The notes: generated from the letters alone by a model not told the origin. 46,917 nt of DNA from Pseudomonas sp. BN417 (GCF_029871205.1 NZ_SSOJ01000155.1:1-46917), one strand, 5' to 3'; positions 23,628 to 34,448 are shown, counted from the first letter of the stretch. Made by a program: numbers and translations.

Positions 23628-26600
23628 TCAGGACAGGATGAAGTCCGCCTGCGTGATGCTGGTGGTATCGGCCACGCCCACCAGGGTCAGGGTATTGGCG
23701 CCGATGGTCACCACCGTGCTGCCGGCAACACCGGTGATGGCCACATCGGCGGCGAAGCTCGCCGCGGTGATGCCCAGAGCCGCGACGTTGATCTGGTCCT
23801 GGCTGCCATCCGGGTTGGCGCCGAAGCCCAGCACCGCATCATGGCCGCTGCCGAACACGAACATGTCGTTGCCCAGGCCGCCATTCATGATGTCGTTGCC
23901 AAGACCGCCCGCCAGCACATCGTTCCCCGCGCCCCCCACCAGGGTGTTGTCCAGCGTGTTGCCGGCACCGATGAAGTTGCCCGTACCGCCGAAGTTCAGG
24001 TTGTCGACGTTGTCGCCCAGGACGTATGACGCGAGCCCGGTCCACACGGAGTCCAGCCCGGCGTTGGCCAGTTCCATCACCGCGTCGCCGACATCCGTCA
24101 CTTCATAGATGTCGTTGCCTTGGCCGCCGAACATGGTATCCGCGCCCGCCCCGCCGATGAGTACATCATGGCCACTGCCACCCACCATGATATTGGCCAG
24201 CGCATTGCCCACACCGGTGAAGTTGCCGATACCGCCGAAGTACAGGTTCTCGACGTTGTCCGTCAGGCTATAGCTCCCGAGCGAGGTCCAGACACTGTCA
24301 TCGCCAGCCCCGCCCAGCTCCAAGACGCTATCGCCCAGGTCCGTCACCTCGTAGGTATCACTGCCGGCGCCACCGGACATGGTATCCGCGCCTGCGCCCC
24401 CAATGAGCATATCGTTGCCGCTGCCGCCCACCATGTTGTTGGCCAGCGCATTACCGATGCCTTTGACATTCGCCGTGGCAACGAAGTGCAGGTTCTCGAC
24501 ATTGTCGGGCAGCGCATAGGTCGTCAGCGACGTATAGACGATGTCCTCGCCCTGACCGCCCTGCTCCATGACGGCATCGCCGAACTCCCTCACCTCGTAG
24601 ATATCGTTGCCGGCGCCGCCGAACATCGTATCCATGCCCTCGCCGCCGCGCAGCAAGTCATTGCCCGTGGCGCCGACGATGATGTTGTCCAGCGCGTTGC
24701 CGGTACCGACGAAGTCACCCAGGCCGCCGAAGTACAGGTTCTCAAGGTTGGCACCCAGGGTGGTGTTCGACACTGCCGTCCAGACCGTGTCGTTGCCGCC
24801 GCCGGCCAGTTCAGTGACCACGTCGGCGGCGTCGGTCATCTCGTAGGTGTCGTTGCCGACGCCGCCGACCATCGTATCGGCCCCGGTGCCGCCGATGAGC
24901 ATATCGTCGCCGCCCTCACCGACGAGGGTATCGTCACCCAGCCCGCCCTGCAGGAGGTCGTTGGCGTCGCCCGCATCTATCCTGTCGGCCCCGATGGTGC
25001 CGACCAGATTGTCGACCCCGGCAGTACCTGTGATAAGGGCACCTACTACAGCCGTCGCAGCCGAGGTGCGCGAGGTGGTCGTGCCGAAGTCATCGGTGAA
25101 GGTGACGACCACCCGCAGTTGCTGGCCGACATGCGTCGCCGTCGGCGTGAAGCCGCGGTTGGTCGCCCCGGCCATGTTGGTAAAGGCGCCCCCATTGCTC
25201 GACGACTGCCACTGGTAGGTGAAGATCGAGGTGGTGAGCCCATCCGGGTCGTCGATGGTGCCCTGCCCGGCGATCAGCCCCTGGCCCTGGGTCGGGCTCA
25301 TGTCGCTGATCGACGGTTCCCCGGTGGTCGCATCCGGCGCGGCAGTGGCGAGCACCGCAGCGGTCGGCGCCGAGAACACGGTCTCCACTACGCCCTTGGC
25401 GTCGCGGTAGACTGCCTTGAGCCGCAGTTGCAGCCCGACCAGGTCAGCGGTGACGCGGAAGGTCGGTCCGGCCGCCGCGTTCAGCTCGCCACCGGCGGCC
25501 AGGGTCTCGATGTCGACGAAGACGCCGTCGCCGTTGTCCACCTGCCAGAAGTAGGCGACGTTGCCGGTGATGGTGCCGCCGGGGTTGTCCGCATCGCTGA
25601 CATTCGGTACCGAGGCCTTGAGCAGCGTGCCGAGCTCGGGCGTCATGTCATTGATGCTGGCCAGTCCATCCGGCAGGCTGTTGTCGCCGGGGGCGGCCTC
25701 CAGCATATCGTCGGCGAACTGCAGGCGCTCGATGCCGGTCAGGCGGTCGGTCCCATCGCGGCCGGCGACCGAGTCAACGACGGTGATGACGTCGTCACTG
25801 AAGTCGATCGTGGTGCCGTTGTTGTCGATCTGGATGTCATATTCACCAACATTGCCACGGAACACCGCCGTGTCGTAGTTGGGCCCGGTAGCCTGGAGGA
25901 TCTCCCGGACTATCACCAGTTGGCCCGGGTTGTAGGTGCCGTTGACCATGAAGGGGGCCATTTGCTTCAGGTTGTTGAAGCTGGCGATCTCGGGGCCAGT
26001 GCCATCGGCGTTCTGCCGGACGCTGATGCGCACATTCAGCCACTTGTCACCGTCGATCAGGTCATCGCCGCCACCGCCCTCGAGGGTGTCGCTACCGGCA
26101 CCACCGAGGATGATGTTGCCGCTGCCGAACTGGTCGTCGGCCGTTCCGACCAGGGTATCCCCCCCTGCCGCTGCCGTGCCGAGGAACGCCTGCAGCCCGC
26201 TGATCAGGCTGAAGTTGGTCATCACGCTGCCATGGGCGCCTGAAGTGGCGATAAGCGCCGCATCGGCATCGTCGCCGCGAATCAGGTCGCTGAAGGCCGA
26301 GCCCGACACACCTTCGGTGGACTCGAAGCGCGACAGCACGGAGGTGGCGCCGGGGGCGATGGGGGCCTCGTTAAAGGCGCGCAGGCGCATGTCGATGCTG
26401 ACTCCGGCCGGGTCATCCTTGAACACCGCCCAGTCGAAGCCCGACATGCCGACGTAGCGGTCGCCCTCGCCGCCGTTGCCCATCATGACGTCGTCACCGC
26501 CCTCGCCGTCCATGCGGTCGATGATGCCGAACTCGCCGAGGAAGACGTCATGGCCGATGATCGGGTCATTGCCGAAGGAATCGAAGTTGTCGCCGGCCGC

Positions 26601-29600
26601 GCCGTCGGGCATCCCGCGTTCGATCCAGTCGTCGCCCTCGTTGCCGAAGACGAACTCGTTGGCCCGCACGCCGAGGATGAAGTCGTTGCCGACACCGCCG
26701 AAGGACTCGGAGGCATCTTCGATATTGATGATGAAGTCGTTGCCGAAGCCACCGATCAACAGGTTGATGCCGTTGCCGCCATGGATGACGTCGTTGCCCT
26801 CACCGCCCTGGATGTTGTCGTCACCCCCCTTGTCCGTGAGGATGTCGTCACCGGCACCACCGAAGATCATGTCGTTGCCGTCGCCGCCTTCCAGGCGGTC
26901 GTTGCCGGCATCGCCGTGCAGGGTATCGTCACCGATGCTGGAGATCAGGGTGTCGTTGCCGGCGCTGCCACCCAGCACCACGTGGTCCTCTCCGGTGTAC
27001 TTGAGGAAGTTGGCACTGCGCAGCACCAGCGGGATCAGCGGGCTGGTACCCAGCGGATCATCGCGTCCGGTGGCACCGAGCCCGGTGAACTGCTGGGTCG
27101 GGTCCACTTCCAGGGTGAAGGCCGGGGTGGAGAAGATATCCCCCGGCAGGTGAGTGGCGCTGGTATTGGCCATCACCAGCTTGGCGAAGGAGTTGTTCTC
27201 CAGCTCGGTGAGGAAGTTCAGGCCGGCGGTACGCTCCAGGTAGTAGAAGCGGTCGCCGTCCTGGAGTTTCTCCATCTGCGTCTCGAAGACGAAGTTGAAG
27301 GTGGAGCCCAGCAGGCCGCCGAAGGGCATCTGCCTCTCGGCCAGGCCGCCGACCCACAGGTCGATGTCATTCACCCCGGTGGCAGCCGCCGGTCCGTTGA
27401 GGAAATCGATCCGGTCGGCCGGCGCACCGTCGCCGCCGAATACCAGGGCGAAGGCCGCGGCGCGCTTGTCCGCCAGGGTGGTGGCGCTGGTCACCGACAC
27501 ATGGGTGCCATAGGCGGCGATGAAGTTGACCACCGCCTCCTGGTGCTTCAGGTTCATCGCGAAGTCCAGCCAGCTGGCATAGGGCTTGAGCTGGGTGTCC
27601 CCGGTCATGGTGAAGAATTCCTGGCGGGCCGCGTTGAGCGAGGGCACGCCGGTATCCCGTCCCCGGGTCAGGTTGATGGTGGCCAGGTCCAGCGGCAGGC
27701 CCAGCAGGTTGTTGCGCAGGGCCTCGGTGACGAACTCGTCGATCTCGTTGCCGAGCTGACGGGTCATGCCACGGACGATGGCGCCGGCCGCTTCGTCGGC
27801 GCTGACCGTGACGGTGCCTCCCGCGCCGTTGCTCAGCTGGTTGAACGCCAGCGGATTGAGGAAGGCATCGATCAGGCCCATGGAACTGTCGACGAAGTTG
27901 GCGTCGAGGCGGTCCACGGTCTCGGTCAGCATGGAGTGGCCGAAGCGGTACACCACATGGGCGAACTCGGCGACTATGGCCGGATTGATGGTGGAGTCAT
28001 AAACCTGGGTCGGCGCGAAGAAGATGTCGACCTGCGGCTGTACTTTGCGGGCGAACTCCTCGAACACCAGGTGCTGGTACTGCATCTCGGTGGAGAAACG
28101 CGCCGCCTGGAACAGGCGTTCGCCGTTCCAGACACCGGGCGACAATTGCCATTCGGCGATGAAGGCCGGGTCGTTGCTGGCCAGCACCACATCCTTGATG
28201 TGCTCGACCATGCGATTGTGCTCGGCGTGGAACACATGGTGCACCGACGTCAGACCGATGTTCTCGTTGCCGCGGCCGTCGCCGGTGGCGAAGTGGGCGT
28301 CGAGCAGTTCGTTGTCGTAAGTGTTGGGATTGCCATCGTCGGTGCCGGCGACGCCGTCGGCGTCTGGCGTCAGCAGGGCCCCGGTGGTGGAACTACGCGG
28401 GTTGGCACTGTGAGCGATGTCGTCGAGGAACGCATGGTTGGTGCGCACCACGTTGCCGGGCACCGCCAGGCCGCCCGCCACGCCTTCGACGGTCCCGGTG
28501 GTAGTGACGTACTGGGCAAAGCCGTTGGCGCCGGGCACGAACTTGCCATAGGCGTCGGTGACCAGCATCGGCAGGTTGGTGACATCGGCATCGGTAAGGA
28601 TGATGCCGAGCATCAGGGCCTGCGCCTTGACCTCCGCCCAGGTGGGCAGGCCGCCGGTGGCGCCGTCCAGCAGGTTGCCGGTGGCGACCGGATCACCCGC
28701 AGCGTTCAGCTCGTACTCGCGCAGGAATACCTGGTGCGAGGCATGGGAGGTGTAGGTCTGGTTCTGGTCGACGAAGGGGGTGGTCAGATTCGTGTGCTGG
28801 TGGATGTCGTCCGAGGTGCCCAGCACAGTGTCAGCGCCAGCCTGTACCAGGGTGTTGGTGGCCCGGCTCAGCAGCATGAAGCGCTGTGCCACCGGCAGGT
28901 CATCCGTGGTGCCGAGCACGCCATCGCCCCCAAGCACCAGCGGGTCGTCGTCGGCCAGCGGCACGAAGACGATGCCGTTGCCGCCCTTGTGTACCAGGTC
29001 CAGGCCATGGTCGAAGAACTGGCCGAACAGGGTGAACCAGGAGTTGAAGCCGGCCGACAGGCCTTCGTCAGGCGCGGTGTTGGGAATGAACAGCGGTTGC
29101 CCTGCCGGAACGGCCGCACCATTCAGGTCCAGCAGCGTGCCCACTGCGAACGGCAGCTGGGTAGCCGGGTTGATCTGCGTGCCATTAGCCAGCACACCCA
29201 TCCCGGCGTCCACGAATGCCTGCACCGCCACCGGGTTGGAGATGGTCTGGTCCACCACCAGGTTGGAGATGGTCCGCGGGTCGGAGTCCACCACGTTCCC
29301 GTCCTGGGCATAGTTGGTATTGGTGGTACCGGCAAAGGGGTCCTCGTCGTTTTCGTCGCGGAAGAACTGATCCAGCATCGTCGGGAACGGAGCGTCCGCC
29401 GCGCCGAACTCTTCCTGTCCCGTAACCAGGTTGTTGAACGAGCCATCCACGGTACGCAGCCCCATGGCCACCCGCGAGTTCGGCAGAATATCCGCCAGGC
29501 TCTCGCCGGCCGCATGGCGCTCGGAGATCCTGATCTGGTCGAGGATGAACTGCAGGTCCCCGCGGATCAGGTGCACGCCGCCATTGATGGGGTCGGTGGG

Positions 29601-32600
29601 GCTCTCGGCCGGAATCGGCGCCACCGGCGTGGTGGGCACTATGCCCTCCACCGCGGCGGTGGGCGTGGAGAAGGCGGTCTCCATCACGTCTGCATCGTCC
29701 AGGTAGATCGCCTTGACGCGGATCGCCACGCCGTCAAGGTCACCGGTGACGCGGAAGGTGTCGCGGGATGCTGTCGAGGGCGCATCGCCGCCCAGGGTGA
29801 CGATGTCCTGGAAGATGCCGGGCGCCACCTCGAACTGCCAGACAAAGGTGACCGGCCGCCCGGCCAGGGTTCCGCCGGTGATGTCCGCATCGGTCACGCC
29901 GGCCACCGAGGCCCGCAACAGCTGGCCGACGGCCGGGGTGTTGTCCACGGCGTTGCTGTTGGCATCGAGGATGGTCACCGTGCCCACCGGCAGGCTGTTG
30001 AGGCCCAGCAGCGGATCGGGCTCGACGAACTGGCCGATGGCCGCATCGAACACCAGCGTCTGGTCAGAGAACTGGATGCGTTCGATGTTGACCAGGGAAT
30101 CGGTGCCCTCGGTGAGGGCGGCCGTGCCGACGTTGTCGGTGACAGTGGTGACGCCGTTGAGGGTGGTGACGGTGTAGTTGGCGCGGGGGCCGGAATAGAC
30201 CGCGGTATCCACGTGATTGTTGTCATCCAGGATTTCGCGGACGATGCTCAGCTGGCTCGGGTTGACCGCGCCGGAGAGCATGAGTGGGATCAGGTCCCTG
30301 ATGGTCAGCACGCTGTCGATGGGATTGGCGCCTATCTGCACCCGCACGTTGAGCCAGCTGTCGCCATCGATCAGGTCATTACCGCCGCGACCTTCGATGA
30401 TGTCGCTGCCGGCGCCGCCGAGGAGGATGTTGCCGGAAGCGAAGGAGGTCACGACGGGTACCGCCGCGGTACCCAGCATCTGGTTGAGGAAGTCCTGCAG
30501 GCCGTTGATCAGGGCGATGTTGGTCAGGACACTGCCGTTGGCGCCTTCACCGGGGATGGAGTCGGCATCGGAGTTGTCGCCTTTCAGGACGTCGCCGAAG
30601 GCCGAGCCGGACAGACCCTCCACGCCGGCGAAGCGGTCCATCAGGCCTGCGTTGGATGCCGTCACCGGGGGCTCGACGAAGTCGTCGATCAGCAAGTTGG
30701 CGGTCACCCCGCGCGTCTCGCGGCTGTAACTGGCCCAGTCGAAGCCTGAGGCACCGTCGACGTGGTCGGAGCCGTCGGAGGCGACCGTGATGTCGTCGCC
30801 GCCCTCGCCCATCACCTCGTCGAAGCCGCCGCCGGTGATGAACACGTCGTTGCCCAACACGTCATCAGCGGCGAAGGGGGAGAAGTTGTCGCCGGGTGCG
30901 CCGTCCTGGGTGCCGATCTCGATCCAGTCGTCGCCTTCGTTACCCGCGGTCGGCAGGTTGGTCTTGGCGCCGTAGATGAAGTCGTTGCCCGGGCCGCCGA
31001 AAGTGTCGGAGACGTCTTCACCGGTGACGATGAAGTCGTCACCGGCGCCGCCCAGCAACAGGTTGAAGCCGTTGCCACCATGCAGGACGTCGTTGCCGTC
31101 CCCGGCGCGGATGGTGTCGTCGCCGCCGAGGTCGGTGATGATGTCGTCACCCGCGCCGCCTTCGAGGTTATCGACGCCGTCGCCACCTTCCAGGCGGTCG
31201 TTGCCTTCATCGCCCCAGAGGGTGTCGTCGCCGATGCTGCCGATCATGATGTCGTTGCCGGCCGTGCCACCCAGCACCACGTGGTCCTCGCCGGTGTAGC
31301 GCAGGTAGTTGGTATCCGGGCCGACGGTCTCGGGGTTGTCACGGATCACCAGCGCGAACATCGCCGCAGGGTCGGAAGGGTCGTCCCGCCCGGTGAGGCC
31401 CAGGCCGGTGAACTGCCGGGTCGGATCTACCTCCAGGGTAAAGGCCGGAGTGGAGAAGATATCCGCCGGCAGGTGGGTGACGTTGGTGTTGGCCATCACC
31501 AGCTTGGCGAAGGAGTTGTTCTCCATCTCGGTGAGGAAGTTCAGGCCCGCCAGGCGTCCCAGGTAGTAGAAGCGGTCACCGTTCTGCAGCGCCTCCATCT
31601 GGGTCTCGAAGACGAAGTTGAAGGTGGAGCCCAGCAGGCCGCCGAACGGCATCTGTTTTTCGGCCAGGCCGCCGACCCAGAAGTCGATGAAATCCACGCC
31701 GGTGGTGGTGATGCCATTGAAGTCATTGGCCCAGTCACCCGTGCTGTTCAAGAAGTCCAGACGGTCGATAGGCCCTTGTTCTCCCACACCGATCACACCG
31801 TCGCCATTGAGATCCAGGTCGCCAAAAACCAGCAGCATCGCAGCATCCCGCTTGGCCGCGAGAGTGGTCGCATTGACGATGCTCCCGTGAGTGCCGTAGG
31901 CGGCGATGAAGTTGACCAGGGACAACTCATGCTTGAGGTTGCCCATGAAGTCGACCCAGCTGGTATAGGCCTTCAACTGGCTGTCACCGGTCGCCTCGAA
32001 GAAGCTGCGACGTGCCGTGTTCAGCGAAGGCACGCCCGCATCGCGGCCGCGCGCGATATTGATGGTGGCCAGGTCCAGCGGCAGGCCCAGCAGGTTGTTG
32101 CGCAGCGCCTCGGTGACGAACTCGTCGACCTCGTTGCCCTGCTGGCGGGTCAGCCCGCGGATGATGGCGCCAGCCGCTTCCTCTGCGGTCGGGCCGCTGG
32201 CGGCGAAGGCCAGCGGGTTGAGGAAGGCCTGGATCAGGCCGATCTCGCTGTTGGCGAAATTCGGGTCCAGGCGGTCGATGGTTTCGGTCAGCATGGAGTG
32301 GCCGAAGCGATACACCACATGGGCGAACTCGGCAACGATGGACGGATCTATGGTGGAGTCGAACCCGTTGGGCGCCAGAAACTCATCGACGTTGGGCTGC
32401 ACCTTGCGCGCGAACTCTTCGAACACCAGGTGCTGGTACTGCATCTCCGTGCCGAACTTGGCGGCCTGGAACAGGCGCTCGCCGTGCCACTGCAGCGCAT
32501 CGATCTGCGCCTGCGTGGTCGGGAACGCCGCCGGCGCCGTGCCCGGCAGCAGCCACTGGCTGAGGAAGGCCAGGTCGGCGGAGGCAAGGATCACGTCCTT

Positions 32601-34058
32601 GGTCTGCTGCACCAGGCGGTTGTGCTCGGCGTGGAAGATGTGGTGCACGGAGGTCAGGCCGATGTTCTCGTTGACCCGGCCGTCACCAGCGATGTAGTGA
32701 GCATCCAGCAGCTCGTTGTCGAACGTGTTGCCGACGCCATCATCGACCCCGGCGACCAAGTCGCTATCGGCCCCCTTGAGCTGGCCGGTCTGGCTGTCAT
32801 AGGGGTTGGCGGCGTGGGCGATATCGTCGAGGAAGGCGTGGCCGGTACGCACTGCATTGAGCAGGCTGATGGGCGCCAGTGGATTGCCTTCCACCAGCAC
32901 GTCATCGGCGGTTCCGGCGATCTCGTCGAAGCCCTTCATCACTACCTGCGGGAAGCCGTTCGGCCCCTTGATGAAGTTGCCGTAGGCATCGGTGGCCAGC
33001 AGCGGAATGTTGTTGACGTCGGCGTCGGTCAGGTTGATGCCGAGGATGTCCCGGGCCTGGGCCTTGACCACTGCCCAGGTGGCCATGCCGCCAATGGGCG
33101 TATCGTCGCCGGTGCCGAAGCTGCCATCGACGCCCAGGTTGCGGTTGGTGATCAGCTCACCGGTGGCCATCGGACCATTGGCGGTCGAGACGTAGGCGCG
33201 CAGGAACACCTGGTGCGAGGGGTGCGAGCTATAGGTCTGGTTCTGGTCGACGAAGGGTGAGGTGGTGTTCAGGTGACGGTGCACGTCGTCAGCGGTGTTC
33301 ATGAGGCCGTCGGCGCCAGCGCCCACGGCCACGTTGGTGGCACGGGTCAGCACCAGGAAGTTGGTGGCGGCCCCGGGAACGAAGAGCGGATCGTCCTCCT
33401 GCAGCGGGATGAAGATGGTGCCGCTGTTGCCCTTCTGCACCAGATCCAGGCCATGGTCGAAGAACTGGCCGAAGAAAGTGAACCAGGTGTTGAAGGGTGC
33501 GGACAGCCCTTCGTCAGGTGTGGTGTTGGGGATAACCAGGGGCTGCCCCGGCTGGACCGCCAAGCCATCGCCACCCAGCAGGGTGCCTACCGGGAACGGC
33601 AGCAGCGTGCTCGGGTCGATCTGGGTGCCGTCGGCCTGGGTGCCCAGACCAGCGTCGAGGAAGGCCTGGACCGCCGCCGGATTGCTCATGGTCTGGTCGA
33701 CGATCAGGTTGGAAATGATCCGCGGATCGGCGTCCACCACGTTGCCGGCCAGGGGCCCGGTGGTGGCGTAGTTGTTGTTGGTCAGCTCGCCGCCCGGGGC
33801 GAGACCGTTGAGGTCGAAGACATCGTCGCCCTCATTGCGGAAGCGCTGATCGAGCATGAACGGGAAGAAGTTATCCGCCGAACCGAAGCTCTCCTGGCCG
33901 AAGACCAGGTGATTGTAGGAACCGTCAATGGTGCGCAGGCCCCAGGGCACCTGTGCGTTGGGTAGCAACGCCGACAGGTCCGCCCCCGCCGCGTGGGCTT
34001 CAGCGATGAGAATCTGCTCAAGAATGAACTCGAGGTCAGACTTGATGAAGTTGGCCAT
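23628..34058 (-). CDS. pehA: Giant RTX protein with two animal-type haem peroxidase domains (PehA-like), copy 1
   Basis: A 3476-residue protein built from two similar modules and a C-terminal tail. Module 1 has a peroxidase domain (about 1-900), RTX repeats GGxGxDxL (about 922-1090) and an Ig-like spacer ending near 1500. Module 2 restarts with LIRGDLQFILDQIRISERHA, a peroxidase domain (about 1510-2340), RTX (about 2360-2535) and two Ig-like spacers (WQVDNGDGVF, YQWQSSSNGG). The tail has RTX plus four 80-residue units (NVENLYFGG type), then an acidic and hydrophobic type I secretion region ending DFILS. Haem-site residues are complete in both domains: Gln198/Asp201/His202 and His1684 (FGQFFDHGLD), Arg461/Glu464 (GDGRVNE), proximal His587 and His2041 (YRFGHSM), and NxxRGRDxGVPSLN. 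The N terminus lacks a Sec signal. It resembles PehA of P. putida, a secreted calcium-binding peroxidase. GAGGAAACAAAC precedes the ATG. Confidence 0.92.
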   Translation of the reverse strand: MANFIKSDLEFILEQILIAEAHAAGADLSALLPNAQVPWGLRTIDGSYNHLVFGQESFGSADNFFPFMLDQRFRNEGDDVFDLNGLAPGGELTNNNYATTGPLAGNVVDADPRIISNLIVDQTMSNPAAVQAFLDAGLGTQADGTQIDPSTLLPFPVGTLLGGDGLAVQPGQPLVIPNTTPDEGLSAPFNTWFTFFGQFFDHGLDLVQKGNSGTIFIPLQEDDPLFVPGAATNFLVLTRATNVAVGAGADGLMNTADDVHRHLNTTSPFVDQNQTYSSHPSHQVFLRAYVSTANGPMATGELITNRNLGVDGSFGTGDDTPIGGMATWAVVKAQARDILGINLTDADVNNIPLLATDAYGNFIKGPNGFPQVVMKGFDEIAGTADDVLVEGNPLAPISLLNAVRTGHAFLDDIAHAANPYDSQTGQLKGADSDLVAGVDDGVGNTFDNELLDAHYIAGDGRVNENIGLTSVHHIFHAEHNRLVQQTKDVILASADLAFLSQWLLPGTAPAAFPTTQAQIDALQWHGERLFQAAKFGTEMQYQHLVFEEFARKVQPNVDEFLAPNGFDSTIDPSIVAEFAHVVYRFGHSMLTETIDRLDPNFANSEIGLIQAFLNPLAFAASGPTAEEAAGAIIRGLTRQQGNEVDEFVTEALRNNLLGLPLDLATINIARGRDAGVPSLNTARRSFFEATGDSQLKAYTSWVDFMGNLKHELSLVNFIAAYGTHGSIVNATTLAAKRDAAMLLVFGDLDLNGDGVIGVGEQGPIDRLDFLNSTGDWANDFNGITTTGVDFIDFWVGGLAEKQMPFGGLLGSTFNFVFETQMEALQNGDRFYYLGRLAGLNFLTEMENNSFAKLVMANTNVTHLPADIFSTPAFTLEVDPTRQFTGLGLTGRDDPSDPAAMFALVIRDNPETVGPDTNYLRYTGEDHVVLGGTAGNDIMIGSIGDDTLWGDEGNDRLEGGDGVDNLEGGAGDDIITDLGGDDTIRAGDGNDVLHGGNGFNLLLGGAGDDFIVTGEDVSDTFGGPGNDFIYGAKTNLPTAGNEGDDWIEIGTQDGAPGDNFSPFAADDVLGNDVFITGGGFDEVMGEGGDDITVASDGSDHVDGASGFDWASYSRETRGVTANLLIDDFVEPPVTASNAGLMDRFAGVEGLSGSAFGDVLKGDNSDADSIPGEGANGSVLTNIALINGLQDFLNQMLGTAAVPVVTSFASGNILLGGAGSDIIEGRGGNDLIDGDSWLNVRVQIGANPIDSVLTIRDLIPLMLSGAVNPSQLSIVREILDDNNHVDTAVYSGPRANYTVTTLNGVTTVTDNVGTAALTEGTDSLVNIERIQFSDQTLVFDAAIGQFVEPDPLLGLNSLPVGTVTILDANSNAVDNTPAVGQLLRASVAGVTDADITGGTLAGRPVTFVWQFEVAPGIFQDIVTLGGDAPSTASRDTFRVTGDLDGVAIRVKAIYLDDADVMETAFSTPTAAVEGIVPTTPVAPIPAESPTDPINGGVHLIRGDLQFILDQIRISERHAAGESLADILPNSRVAMGLRTVDGSFNNLVTGQEEFGAADAPFPTMLDQFFRDENDEDPFAGTTNTNYAQDGNVVDSDPRTISNLVVDQTISNPVAVQAFVDAGMGVLANGTQINPATQLPFAVGTLLDLNGAAVPAGQPLFIPNTAPDEGLSAGFNSWFTLFGQFFDHGLDLVHKGGNGIVFVPLADDDPLVLGGDGVLGTTDDLPVAQRFMLLSRATNTLVQAGADTVLGTSDDIHQHTNLTTPFVDQNQTYTSHASHQVFLREYELNAAGDPVATGNLLDGATGGLPTWAEVKAQALMLGIILTDADVTNLPMLVTDAYGKFVPGANGFAQYVTTTGTVEGVAGGLAVPGNVVRTNHAFLDDIAHSANPRSSTTGALLTPDADGVAGTDDGNPNTYDNELLDAHFATGDGRGNENIGLTSVHHVFHAEHNRMVEHIKDVVLASNDPAFIAEWQLSPGVWNGERLFQAARFSTEMQYQHLVFEEFARKVQPQVDIFFAPTQVYDSTINPAIVAEFAHVVYRFGHSMLTETVDRLDANFVDSSMGLIDAFLNPLAFNQLSNGAGGTVTVSADEAAGAIVRGMTRQLGNEIDEFVTEALRNNLLGLPLDLATINLTRGRDTGVPSLNAARQEFFTMTGDTQLKPYASWLDFAMNLKHQEAVVNFIAAYGTHVSVTSATTLADKRAAAFALVFGGDGAPADRIDFLNGPAAATGVNDIDLWVGGLAERQMPFGGLLGSTFNFVFETQMEKLQDGDRFYYLERTAGLNFLTELENNSFAKLVMANTSATHLPGDIFSTPAFTLEVDPTQQFTGLGATGRDDPLGTSPLIPLVLRSANFLKYTGEDHVVLGGSAGNDTLISSIGDDTLHGDAGNDRLEGGDGNDMIFGGAGDDILTDKGGDDNIQGGEGNDVIHGGNGINLLIGGFGNDFIINIEDASESFGGVGNDFILGVRANEFVFGNEGDDWIERGMPDGAAGDNFDSFGNDPIIGHDVFLGEFGIIDRMDGEGGDDVMMGNGGEGDRYVGMSGFDWAVFKDDPAGVSIDMRLRAFNEAPIAPGATSVLSRFESTEGVSGSAFSDLIRGDDADAALIATSGAHGSVMTNFSLISGLQAFLGTAAAGGDTLVGTADDQFGSGNIILGGAGSDTLEGGGGDDLIDGDKWLNVRISVRQNADGTGPEIASFNNLKQMAPFMVNGTYNPGQLVIVREILQATGPNYDTAVFRGNVGEYDIQIDNNGTTIDFSDDVITVVDSVAGRDGTDRLTGIERLQFADDMLEAAPGDNSLPDGLASINDMTPELGTLLKASVPNVSDADNPGGTITGNVAYFWQVDNGDGVFVDIETLAAGGELNAAAGPTFRVTADLVGLQLRLKAVYRDAKGVVETVFSAPTAAVLATAAPDATTGEPSISDMSPTQGQGLIAGQGTIDDPDGLTTSIFTYQWQSSSNGGAFTNMAGATNRGFTPTATHVGQQLRVVVTFTDDFGTTTSRTSAATAVVGALITGTAGVDNLVGTIGADRIDAGDANDLLQGGLGDDTLVGEGGDDMLIGGTGADTMVGGVGNDTYEMTDAADVVTELAGGGNDTVWTAVSNTTLGANLENLYFGGLGDFVGTGNALDNIIVGATGNDLLRGGEGMDTMFGGAGNDIYEVREFGDAVMEQGGQGEDIVYTSLTTYALPDNVENLHFVATANVKGIGNALANNMVGGSGNDMLIGGAGADTMSGGAGSDTYEVTDLGDSVLELGGAGDDSVWTSLGSYSLTDNVENLYFGGIGNFTGVGNALANIMVGGSGHDVLIGGAGADTMFGGQGNDIYEVTDVGDAVMELANAGLDSVWTGLASYVLGDNVDNLNFGGTGNFIGAGNTLDNTLVGGAGNDVLAGGLGNDIMNGGLGNDMFVFGSGHDAVLGFGANPDGSQDQINVAALGITAASFAADVAITGVAGSTVVTIGANTLTLVGVADTTSITQADFILS
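23805..24119 (-). repeat. 315-nt segment identical to the right end of the window
   Basis: Read base by base, 23805-24119 is identical to 46603-46917. It encodes the last NVDNLNFGG-type repeat unit and the GGLGNDIMNGGLGND RTX motifs of copy 1. The corresponding part of copy 2 differs at many positions. Confidence 0.93.
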
Positions 34059-34094
34059 GTTTGTTTCCTCAATCCGACAGCAATTAGTCAGGCC

Positions 34095-34120
34095 GAATCA
34101 CGCCCACGCGGGTGCGATTC
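34095..34120. promoter_or_regulatory. Leader near-palindrome GAATC-N16-GATTC, copy 1
   Basis: A 26-bp imperfect inverted repeat beginning GAATCACGCCCACGCGGG and ending GATTC lies 37 bp before the gene 1 start codon. It is conserved with a single base change at 45627-45652. It could be an mRNA hairpin controlling translation, an operator or a REP-like element. Confidence 0.55.
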
Positions 34121-34259
34121 CACGTTTCTTCGTAGGAAATCGATGAAGCCGGGCAAATCGAAGTCGCGGCCGAACCCGCCAAGCCTTGGTAGAAGCTCAG
34201 TTCCGACTAAGGTGATTTGTCCCAGCCCGCCCCGTCGGCGACGGTGGCGGCACTACTGC

Positions 34260-34352
34260 TCAATCGCAGGGCGGGCCGTGGAAGCGGACCCCCGAGGAGG
34301 CAAAGGTCGAGGAGACAGCCGCCCCCCCGCGCGGGCCTGAAGCAATACTCAT
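34260..34352 (-). CDS. Putative 30-residue leader peptide upstream of giant gene 1
   Basis: A short ORF in the 5' leader has ATG at 34352 with GGAG nine bases upstream (GGAGAACGTCGTC). The peptide begins MSIASGPRGG and ends GVRFHGPPCD. The equivalent ORF of gene 2 has FHGPP at the same residues (24-28), although most other residues differ. It ends 201 nt before the gene 1 start. Function unknown. A regulatory leader peptide is possible, and so is chance preservation of a conserved RNA segment. Confidence 0.4.
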   Translation of the reverse strand: MSIASGPRGGAAVSSTFASSGVRFHGPPCD

Positions 34353-34448
34353 GACGACGTTCTCCCTGGCTTTCTGGTGGCTGCTGCGGCGAATACGTCC
34401 ATCAACGCAGTGACCTGCCAAAAAATAGTCATGCTCGTTCACACCCTG

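Noticed and set aside
21099-24029. 976-codon plus-strand frame running across the MFS gene, the PauA-like gene and the end of the giant gene
   Set aside because: It covers three genes on the other strand that have clear motifs, and it crosses a strong terminator. It is a shadow frame.
23850-25020. Regular short repeats at DNA level in the giant genes, resembling a CRISPR or minisatellite
   Set aside because: The period and variation follow the nine-residue GGxGxDxLx codons of RTX repeats. There are no constant repeats with unique spacers.
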